From the NCBI GenBank assembly GCA_030562195.1, contig CM060202.1, positions 24,104,317 to 24,168,316 on the forward strand: a DNA stretch of 64,000 nt. Direction: 5' to 3'. Positions 13,501 through 25,500 of the stretch are shown piece by piece (position 1 is the first letter of the stretch; every line of letters begins with the position of its first letter). The notes beneath the pieces are model-generated. The model ran no database searches, was not told the origin of the DNA, and saw only the letters and a list, made by a program, of their open reading frames with translations. The DNA comes from Nipponacmea schrenckii (lineage: Eukaryota; Mollusca; Gastropoda; Lottiidae). The translations under genes were made by a program, and so were the position numbers.

Positions 13501-16500
13501 CCGTGGAATTTTAGTGTACAATGACCTTGACCTATGCTATCTATAGATATGCCGATATCGAGTCACGTTGTTGACTGTAGGACGGCATGCCCGGAAGTGC
13601 CGAAAACGTGGCTTTGGTGGAAGTTCGTTTACTGTAGTCTACGTTGGGGACACCTTCGTGTTGTTGAGGTTATATTGAGTTAGTCCGAAACATCGAACTT
13701 TAATTGTCACTTTCTGAAGATTCCACAAATTTGGGGCGGGGGCGAATCCCAAGTCTCTTGCTTCGTCTCAAAGGACCAGTCTCTACTTGTGGAATCGAAG
13801 AACTTGTATCTGTAAAGAATTCATTTGGTTCTGAAAGGAGTAATACTTCTAATGGATAGAGTAGGTGGATAGAGCGATTGGTAGCACCATGTTTGGTCTG
13901 AATTGATGCAGCACGAACAAAGCCATCCGTTCCATGGATTAAATCCTTAACAAGAGCAAGTTTCCATAAACTTCGGGGTCGATCTTTATCATGCACCAAT
14001 ACAACATCTCCAATCTTAATGAGATTTGTTCTGGCTTCAGTCTTTAACTGGTAGGTGTGTCTCTCTCGTAACGTCGAGAGGTACTCTGATTTAAAGCGAT
14101 TGACAAAATGATGAAAAACTGCTGCACGATGTCGCATCGCCTTGTTTAAACCATCATGAATTTGATAATCTTCGTCTACTTCAGACTCAATACCAGGATG
14201 GGGTAATGTGGTAATATCATAACCGTATAACAGTTTCGATGGAGTAATTGGCTCAGGATCTTCAACACTCGTTGACACGTATGTAAGTGGTCTGTCATTC
14301 ACAACGGACTGTACCTCTTTAACAAGTGTCTGCATTTCATTTAGATCTATAAGAGCTCTACGTAACACCTTCTTTATCACCATTTTTACAACACCAATCA
14401 ATCGTTCATACATTCCACTCCAGTGTGGCGATTTTGCAGGAATGTGCTTCATGTAAATAACTTTGTTGTTGGTAAGATGATTCTGTACAGCTTGTTCATC
14501 CAAACAGTTAAAAAGCCTGGTTATTTCTTCATCAGCTTTTACGAACGTTGCAGCGTTGTCACAAAGTACCAAGCTTGGAATGCCATATATAGCGGCGTGT
14601 CTGCGAAATGCCTGCAAAAACTGGTCTGTAGACATGTCAGTTACAACTTCCAGGTTTACGTTTCGTGTTGTGCTACATGTAAATAGGCAAATGTAACATT
14701 TCTTGACTTTCTTTGCACCATTCTTAACCATACGATGACCCGTTAAGTCGATACCAACCGTTGAATATGGTTTAAGGCGATTAAGACGAAAATCTGGTAA
14801 GGCTGGAGATGGAGGAAGTCTGGAAGGTTTACCAACCTGATAACGACAAATAACACATCGCCGCAGAACTCTGGATACTTTACTGCGTGCTGCTGATAAC
14901 CAAAAGCGTCTACGTAAGGCTGTGACAGTTGAGCTCCCTCCTGCATGTAGTTGATTAGAATGTAGTAATTTAACTAATAGGTCCGTTAAATACGTCTTCC
15001 TGGCTACCAGAATCGGTAATTTGGCATCTGTGTCGAGCTGTGCACGCTCGAGTCTGCCGGGAGCGACAATCAGGTTGCACCAGTTGAGTCGTTAGCACAG
15101 TTGACGGACAAGTTGAAGCCTGGTCTTTCCAGAATTCGGATTCTTGAGTAAGTATGCAAGTTCAACTGGAAAACATTCCTTTTGATGAGCTTCAAGAATG
15201 CTGATATCAGCACGTTGAACCTCTTCTGTCGAAGGAACTGGAATGTCTCTAAATGTTGTCTGTTAACCAGATGACACTGTTTCAAATTCTGTATGAACCG
15301 CTGAACATATACCACTATGCGAAGTAGTTTTTCATAAGAACTGTATCTGGAGACATCAAGTAGCTGACTAAGTGTACCATTTAAGGAACTCTCAGATGAA
15401 GCAACAGCACATGTTACGTTACCATTTGAAGTTGGTTCGTCAACATTAGCAACAACAGGTTCAGGCCATTTCTCGGGATAAGGCAACCGGTCAGGTCCAG
15501 AAAACCATATTCTCGATTGGATGAATTGATCCGATGTACAATCTCTTGATGGCAAGTCAGCTGGATTCTCTTCTGATCTGACGTGATTCCATTTCCTGAC
15601 ATCTGACAACCGTTGAATCTCATCAAGACTATTTCTTACAAAAATATCCAGTTTCTTAGTAGATGACAACCATGACAGACATATGCTCGAGTCCGTCCAG
15701 AAAAACTGTTCAACCATTTTGATATCTTTGACAAGAATATCCTTCAATGCTTGAGATAATCGGCAACAAATCACCATAGCAACCAGTTCCCATCTTGGTA
15801 CTGTGTATTGACGTTTCGAAGAAGCTGTTTTAAACTTGGAGGCAATCAACCAGACCTTATCTTTTTGACAGAGATACAGAACACTTGCCGCTGCGACATT
15901 TGGACTTGCATCACAGAACGTGTGTAGCTGTATTGGTTCATCTTTATCAAAGTCGACGAATCGTTGAATTCGTATTGTTGATGCTGCTTTTATGTTCGAC
16001 TCAAGATGGAGATGAGCAGGAAGAGGTGTATCCCACTCATAATTCTGCTTCCAAAGATCTGAGAAATTCTTCGCTCTGACAGTAACTGGAGACAGGAATC
16101 CCAATGGATAAAATGTTGAGGAGGCCGAACTTAAAGCTGAACGTTTGGTAAACCTATTCTGTGAACACGGAATGATTGTTTTCTTCGGGAATGTGATAGT
16201 ATCTTCAAGATGATTCCATATCATACCAAGTAAAGTAGTATACTCTTTCGTAGATCCAGTACCATCTTGCTTGATTATATTCTGCAGCGATTCTAGATTA
16301 GTTGACCATTGACGTAGGTTCATATCTGCTTCGCTCATAATCTGACGTGCTGAATGATAATACTGGATGGCTGTATCTTCATCATCTTGACCACTTAGTA
16401 CGTTGTCGCAGTATAGTTTGCTTTTGAGATCTGCTGCAACCTGTGATTTGAAGTTGTCTGGATCCTCTGCATACTTGGACAAGTGGTAGATAATTGTGAG

Positions 16501-19500
16501 TTCAATATAAATGGTGAACTTTTACCACCGAAGAAGACAGAGGTATATCTGTAGACTTTAATCGGTTTGGTAGGATCTCCATCCGTATACCAAAGGAATC
16601 TAACATAATCACGGTCTGGTTCAAACAGCTTAATTCTTAAAAATGCCTTCTCTATATCAGCAACCAGAGCGTATTTGTTCAAACGAAATCTTTGTAACAG
16701 TTCAAGTAATGGTTGGAGTAGACAAGGTCCTGTATGGAGACAGTCGTTGAGAGAAGTTCTTCCAGCATTGGCAGCATAGACGACTCTTAAAGGAGTTGTT
16801 TCACTCTCGGGACGAAGAACAAAAAAGTGGCTTAAGTAATGGGCACCAGCTTCCTTCCAGGGAACTTCATCTGGAACTGGTTCAACATAGTTTTTGTTGA
16901 GTTGATCTTGAATAAATTTGGAGTATGGTTCCCAAAGTTTAAGTTTTAGGAGTCTGTTTTTGACCTGTTCCAATCTGCTGAGAGCAATCGACTGATTGAA
17001 CTGTAGTGTTGGTTGATTGTCTAACCATGGAAGTGGAGCGTAATACGTTCCGTTACGAATTCTATCTGGTTTATGAATCTCTCTAAAATTTCAGAGCCCG
17101 TCTGCTCGTTGAACGGTTCAATTCCGAAAGATTCAATCTGTAGGGACTCGGCTTCCTTGTCGTGCAATTCAAAATCTGTATGATCTATGGATATCCATTC
17201 AACGTCATCATGTACAGAAGATTCTACCACGAAACATTGCGTTGCAGTCCCACTAGCTGCAAATACCTGCTTAGTGACTGGACCATAAACAAGATAACCC
17301 AAATTGGATGCTTGTACCAATGGAAACCCGAGAATGATTACAGGTTTGATGAATTTCCAGACAGAGTCCAAACCAATCAATATATGGACATCGAAATACA
17401 GTTGATCGAATTGGTTCGCCAATCGTAGTTGTTTGAGATGATCTTTCTGTAGACAATCTGACCATGAATTGCAACTAATGGGCTGTACAATCTGATCTTT
17501 GAATAAAACTTCTAAACGAACAACACCATCATCTGTTATGACATCGATGGAACCAACAGGGAATTCGTACAGGCTGGAACGTCCACCAAAAGAGTTAATG
17601 ACAATGCGCCTTTTACCATATGGAACCAATTTGAGATTTCTGGCATGCTGTGACTTGATATAGGTTAATGTTGAACCTTCATCAAAGAAGAAGTTAGTTT
17701 CTAGCGTAGTTGGACCATTCTGTACCGGAGCAACAGCCGTCTTCAGTAATACTGGGCCTGAACAAGACTGTAGTTCTGGTAACTTGTGAGAATCGGTCTG
17801 TGATTGTGGAGAACTAACATCTGATAATACATCTGCTAAACTTTCTGTACCTGTTAAAGCTGCGTTCGTTGTACCAGTCTGTGAAGGTGTAGTTCTTTGT
17901 GACTTCCCTGATGTATACAGTAATATATTCGAACAATGAATTGCTGTATGATGAGATTCTTTACATATTGAACATCTCCAATGTGAAGGGCAGTTTTCAA
18001 CTAAGTGAGAATCTTTTAGACAGTTCATACACCGATTATGTGACTTGTCAGCTTTGACACGATCGTCAACAGAAAGTGTACACTGGAATGTATTGTGTTG
18101 ACCACCACAAAATTGCCAAAGACGAGCTGGTCTCTTGAAAAGTTTGGTTTTGGAAGATCTTGATGACTGAGTTGATGACGTAGGGGGCATGGCTGTGGCA
18201 CTGCCTGAAGGAAGAGTTTCTGGTTTTACAGCTGTTGTTGGCTTACTTGAAACGATCTTGACTTTCTGCTGACTTATGGTGTTTATCTGCCCCAATTTCT
18301 TGACCTCAGAATGAATAATGTCCATCAGCTCCATTAGAAGAGGATTGTCATCGGTATACGTCTCGAGAATTGTTGTTAGAACATCAGCTGGAAGCTTTTC
18401 CATTAGAATTGGAACATAGAATTCTCCATAATGGCCAGGTAACAGCTGCAACGTCTCCAAAGATCGGATATCACCAATGACTGCATCATAAAATGCTCTT
18501 AAAGATTGAGCACCATACTGAGGTTTCAAAATGTTGACCAAAGCAAGACAATGAGAATTTTTGATGAGAGTACGATTTCCATAATTGTTTTGAAGTGTCT
18601 GAACCAATAGAGCATAGTTGTCGTTACTGGCTTGGATACCCTCAATGCGTTTCTTGACAGATGAACTCAGCTGACCTTTCAGATAGTTGAACTTTGTGAC
18701 ATCAGATATATCCTTACAGTCATGAATTTCACTTTCGAACACATCCCAAAAGCTGTACCATTTGCGTTGATCACCATCAAATATAGGAAGTACTATCTTT
18801 GGTAGTTTGACAGAAGAATGCTTCGCTGACTTGGTAGATGCCAATGAAGATAGTTTACTTGCTTTTTCTAGAGACTGTATGAAATCATCAATGCGGGCTA
18901 ACAGCAATGGGTGGTTATCTGATATCATATCACATTCTTCAAAGTCATATTCGGAGCTCTGGTAATCTTTCATTTGAATGAGGAGATCTTGAATTTGGTC
19001 ATCATATTCTTGAAGTCTGTGTTTGGCACTTACAAGTTTGTCTTTGACAACGTATAAAGTCTTTAAACCAGGCTCTTCACTCCCGATTATGGCAGTCACT
19101 CGCCGATCTTCTTTAGTAAAGAAACTTCTCAAAGTAGCTAGTTTTCGTACGAATCGTTTGTGGGTTTCGTACAGGTTCTCTGTAACATCTGACGTTTCAC
19201 CATCTTTTGGCATCTTATATCAATTATGACGTACGTGAAGACGGAGGAAAACAAGAAATGGTTATGTTTACCAATTTCATGTAATCTTAGGATATAATTC
19301 GTGGAGGCTGACTGTCGATGAGTTTTCGAACGCCTGTCGAGGAAAAGGACCTGACTTCTGCCGCTTACATGTGGTATAAACTGACGATGAAGCTGTAACC
19401 CTCTACCATTTCTGCCTTGAAATACTGCAAAAGTTAATTACCAAAAATCCAGCGCAGTTTCTCTAATCTCAGCACCAAGTTGTTTAACTGGTCACGGCAC

Positions 19501-22500
19501 CAATTGTGTACTAGGGATTACACAAGACTGACTGAAATGTAGGACTTCACGTTCTGTATGTTAAATAACTTTATTACAGTGATTTACATAGGTATTAAGA
19601 TGGTTACAAGTTCATGCCACGTTGTTGACTGTAGGACGGCATGCTCGGAAGTGTCGAAAACGTGGCTTTGGTGGAAGTTCGTTTACTGTAGTCTACGTTA
19701 GGGACACCTTCGTGTTGTTGAGCTTATATTGAGTTAGTCCGAAACATCGAACTTTAATTGTCACTTTCTGAAGATTCCACACAATCCAAGTTTCATAAAA
19801 ATCAATTAAGAATTGTTCTCTTAAGAGTGTTTACAAGCTAAAATTGAACGCGTTTTCAAGAACAAGGGCAATAACTCTTACTAAATATTTTTCGATTCCG
19901 TTTATTTCCAATAGGGATTAGCCTTGATTTATAACATACTCTCACACCAATTTTCATCAAAATCAGTCATATATAAAAACGATGAGCACAGGACTTAATT
20001 AAGCTAGAAGTTCCAAAAGGTCTTGCAGCTAAAAGTATCAAAATCCACGCTGGGTGCAGTTCACAGCTCTAGTCTTTGTTTGTTATTTTTCAGTTTTGAA
20101 TATTGAAGAGTGTAATAATGTCTTTGAGAGTGAAACCTTTATAGTTCAACCTGAATGTAAGTTTTTTCCTCGATTACAATCGGATTGTCTTTGAGGTGTG
20201 GGGGAAAGGGTCGGCAATAGTAGGCCTACTGTGGTCTCGTACAGTAGATGTTACTTTGTTCATAGACTTAAGTACAATTGTACTGCAAACAAGTAGCATA
20301 ACTCTTCCACTAAGTCAGTTAATATTATCTTGCCAGGCAACATTGTCTATTTACTTTAACTTTTCAGTTGCACCAATTGATGTGAAACTAGAGCCAGATC
20401 AAAGGGAGATAACTGTATATAAAAATGAGGATTTGAAAGTGAGATGCACTGCAAAATGTCACCCACAGTGTGCAGTCACGTGGGTAAAACATTTTCAAGG
20501 CCTAAAATCAAGTGGTTTTATTGACCTCACAAAGAATATGTTTGAAAATGATTTGGTAATTGAGAATGTCAACAGTTCTCATGAAGGTTATTATGGCTGT
20601 CGGGTATACAACACTCATGGAGAAGTTAAAAAGGGTTTTACTCTCAGTGTTAAAGGTATGTAATTAAATATATTAGTAAGAAGATATTTATACTGTCTTA
20701 GTGATTCTGTTATAATAGTCATGTCGCAGAGATAGTATTGTACCATTGGTATTGTACTAGTGGTTCTGCACCATTTACTTTATGCAAGTGATCCTAGTAA
20801 TAGTAGTCCAGTGCTCCTGATCCCGTACACGTGACCCACTACTAGTGATCCTGTACTAGTGATCCTTTACCAGTGATCCTGTACCAGTGATTCTGAACTA
20901 GTGATCCTGTACTAGTGATCCTGTACCAGTGATACTGTACTAATGATCCTGTACCAATGATCCTGAACTAGTGATCCTGTACCAGTGATCCTGTAATACT
21001 AATCCTGTATCAGTAATCCTATATCAGTGATCCTGTACTAGTGATCCTGTACCAGTGATCCTTTACCAGTGATTCTGAACTAGTGATTCTGTACTAGTGA
21101 TCCTGTACCAGTGATCCTTTACCAGTGATTCTGTACTAGTGATCCTGTACTAGTGATTCTGTACTAGTGATTCTGTTCTAGTGATACTGTATCAGTGATC
21201 CTGTACTAGTGATCCTGTACAAATGATCTTGTAAAATTCATCCTTTCCAGTAACCTTGTAACAGAGTTCCTATTTCAGTGATCCTGTAATACTAATCCTG
21301 TATCAGTAATCCTATATCAGTGATCCTGTACTAGTGATCCTGTACCAGTGATCCTTTACCAGTGCTTCTGTACTAGTGATCATGTACCATTGATCCTATA
21401 CTAGTGATTCTGTACTAGTGATCCTATACTAGTGATTCTGTACTAGTGATCCCGAACTAGTAAAAAAACTCATAAATATGTGATTATTTCTGTGACCATT
21501 GTAGTGGCTATTGTAGTAGTCTTGTTACTGTTATTGTAGTTCTTGTCATTGTCATCATCTTGGATTGAATATAATATACTTCCCACAGAATACATCAATA
21601 ACTAGCTATTACTGTATATTGTATATTGTATATAATATACTTCCCACAGAATACATCAATAACTAACTATGACTGTATATTGTATATAATATACTTCCCG
21701 CAGAATACATCAATAACTAGCTATAACTGTATATGGTATATTGTATATAATATACCTCCCGCAAAATACATCAATAACTAACTATGACTGTATATGGTAT
21801 ATTGTATATAATATACCTCCCGCAGAATACATCAATAACTAACTATTACTGTATATGGTATATTGTATATAATATACCTCCCGCAGAATACATCAATAAC
21901 TAACTATTACTGTATATGGTATATTGTATATAATATACCTCCCGCAGAATACATCAATAACTAGCTATTACTGTATATGGTATATTGTATATAATATACT
22001 TCCCACAGAATACATCAATAACTAACTATTACTGTATATTGTATATTGTATATTGTATATAATATACTTCCTACAGAATACATCAATAACTAACTATTAC
22101 TGTATATGGTATACTGTATATAATATACTTCCTACAGAATACATCAATAACTAATTATTACTGTTTATGGTATATTGTATATAATATACTTCCCACAGAA
22201 TACACTAATAACTAGCTATTATTGTATATTGTATATTGTATATAATATACTTCCTACAGAATACAATAACTAGCTATAACTGTATATTGTATATTGTATA
22301 TAATATACTTCTCACAGAATACATCAATAATTAGCTATTACTGAAAACATGTTTGTTTAATTTTACAGAAGAGAGAAATGGGGTAGCTGAAGAGAGTCCA
22401 CCAGAAGAAGGTTGGTTGGAGTTTTATAATTGGGTATGGGGATATGACAGATGGGGGTGAGGAGAAAGCGGATTGACTGCGGATGAACCTTCAAGTTTTT

Positions 22501-25500
22501 AGACTTAATAATATCTAAATAATCCCATCTGAAAGGATAGGGCTCATACAAATGGGATGGGGATATGACAGATGGGGGATGAGTTGAAAGTGGGTTAACT
22601 TTAGCTCAGGCTGACATCCAATAAACACCAATTTATCGGATATAGATAGAAAGGATCATATTAATATAAAAAAAAAACATTGATTTATACTGGATATGGA
22701 GATATGACTGATGGGGGGTGAGGAAAAAGTGGATTGACGAGGGATGAACCTTGAAGTTTTTCTATTTGAAAATATCCGAAGAACCCCATTTCGGAATGGA
22801 TATGGATAGAAGGGCTCATACTAATGGGATGGGGGATGAGGACAAAGTATATTGACATATGGTAACCTTGTATCTTTTACAGAATCTGGTTACAAAACTC
22901 GTAAAAGTGTGATTATTTCTGTTATTATGATTGCTGCTACTGTTATTGTAGTTGTTGTTATTGTTGTTGCTGGTTTTGTAGTTGGTATCATCTACAAGAA
23001 ATATCCGAGTAAGTGATAAGTTGTTGTTTATGAACTGACTTTGTTTAATATAAAAAACCTGTCATCATCTTGGATTGTATATAATATACTTCCTACAGAA
23101 TACATCAATAACTAGCTATTACTGAAAACATGTTTGTTTAATTTTACAGAAGAGAAAAATGGGGTAGCTGAAGAGAGGTCACCAGAAGAAGGTTGGTTTG
23201 AGTTTTGAAATTGGGGATGGGGATGAGGAGAAAGCGGATTAACTTCAGCTCAGGTTGACATCCAATAAACACAATCGCAATTGATCGGATATAGATAAAA
23301 AGGCTCATATTAATATAGAAATATTGATTTAAACTCCGTTAAAAATTGGAATTGACGTTTTGAAGTTTCACCAAATCTTTTAAGATGATCTTTTGGTGAA
23401 GTCATTTGATCAATAATTTAAAACTTAATTTACAGATGAACCGGTTTATGAAGAAATTGATGACCCAGTTTTAGATTTAAATCTCCATGAATTATTACCA
23501 GGAACATTCATAGACAATAATTCTACAAGTAGTGAATCAGAAACATATGTAGAGACAATAATTGTAGAAATGGTTAGTATTTATGTTGTTAACCTAATTT
23601 CCCCGAGGTTTGATCTCGTCTTTTGGTATGAATACAATAAACATCTTTCAGATTCTACTATCTGATGACTATTGTCAAATTGAACTTTTTTGCAAGCGTC
23701 GTAAAACCAACACTTTTGTATGGCTGTGAAGTATGAAAAGCTGAATATAATTGAAAGGGTACATCTTAAATTCAATAAATTTATCTTAAATCTTCCTGCA
23801 TCAACCCCAAACTTTATGGTATACGGCGAACTTGGCCGCTATCCACTAAACATTGACATAAAAGTTAGGTGTATAATTTTGTGGGTGCGCATGCTAATAG
23901 ACAAGGAAACCAAACTAAATTTAAACTTTAAATGTACCAGCTAATGTACGACAGATTTATTACAAGCTCTATTCCGAATCCCGGGTTTACAAAATATTAA
24001 GAATATACTTGAAGATTGTGGTATCTATTATTTTTGGGGAAAAGCCCAGTCATTCAAATCTGTCTCATGGTTAAAATACAAAGTAAAAGAAATCCTGATT
24101 AACCCTTTCCAGAATTAAATTCCTCTCCTTAGGCTCTAAATTACAGACTATACAAAGGCAAACTTATCCTCGAACCATACTTACAAAATTAAATATAAAA
24201 AAGCGTACTATCCTATGTAAATTTAGAACTTGTAACAGACACCTCCCAATCGACAGGCCGATGGTTTAAGATCGAACGATCGAATAGAATATGCCCACTT
24301 TGCACCTCTAAAGATATCGGTGATGAATATCTTTCAATGCTCTTACTTTAAAGATATCCGATATAAATTCATCCCCAAAATTTGTAGGTCTAGGTGTGTA
24401 GGTGTAGGGGAGGGTGTAGGGGGGTATTTTGTAGGTAAAGTTTTTGGGTGTATGTGTAGGTTTTAGAAGGTGTAGATGTAGGGTTTGGTGTAGGGGGTAT
24501 AGGTGTATGTGTAGGTGTAGGTGTGGGTAGGTGTAGGTGTAGTAGGTGGGAGGTGTATTTAGGTGTAGGTGTAGGGGGTATATGTGTATGTGTAGGTGTT
24601 TATATGTGTAGGTGAAATAGATGTAGTGTAGTGTAGATGTAGATGTAGAAGTTTTAGGTGTAGAGTGATGTAGATGTAGAGGTGATGTGATTTTATTTTA
24701 TTTCTCTTTCATTTCTCGAGAAGGGGTTTTTTGTAATACGGGGAAGAAGATGTATGTGTTCTAGTTTCGGGGTTGCTTATCTGATAAGTTTTTGGGCTAT
24801 TTATGTGTTAGGGGAAACTAGAAGTGTAGTGTATGTGAGTGTAGAAGGTAAAATTTAAGGTGAAATATGGACCAGGTGGATCCTGAAAATGGATATACCA
24901 GGATTTCCAAGAATACGCCGTAGTAGGTGAATAAAACCATGTACTGGGGTTTTTTATTGGAGGGATGTAAGTAAGGTGTTTTATGAAAAAAGGGGAGAGA
25001 GGGTGACCTGTGTTATTTTAGGGATGTGGGTTAGATGTAGTTAGAGAATTGATTAATTTAACTAAAAATGGTGAGAGGTTTAGTGAATTTTTTTTATCTT
25101 TTTTTCTTAAAAAGATATTTTGTAATAAAAAAAATTTATTCGTTCTTATCTGATAATTTGGTTTAAATTTCTGATTTTAAAACCCATCAAATTAAAATTT
25201 TGATTTAAAATTAATATTTTTAACGCCCACATGCACCAATTGGTCCTAAAATTGGTATACCGACTGTTTCCGCACCGCCGTCCGTCCCGTTTTGTATTCA
25301 GGTCCCTAAGACAATTCTTGTGAAAAAAATAAAAGGGCGACCATTTTTTCCGATTTGGGGGTTTTTAAAATTGTTTGAGAATTTATTAATATTGATAGAT
25401 TGAAAAATGAAAATTTTTTATATTTATAACAGATTTTTGATTAAATTTCATTATTGGTAAAAACATGTTTAAAATTGGGTTCTGAAATCAAAGACTACAA

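Larger units (their letters stand above)
13565..19781 (-). mobile_element. BEL/Pao LTR retrotransposon, element 2 (antisense in gene P intron)
   Basis: Element about 6.2 kb long, read right to left: 5' LTR 19505-19781, primer site, gag-protease, RT, RNase H, integrase, truncated 3' LTR 13565-13727. Domain order, DUF1759 gag, DEGS protease, the YCDN form of the RT motif and a DUF5641-like C-terminus identify BEL/Pao. At least four frame breaks (near 17085, 16500, 15250 and a TAA near 15098) make it inactive. Flanking intron sequence matches other gene copies, so the element landed in an existing intron. No target duplication can be seen because the 3' end is incomplete. Confidence 0.9.
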
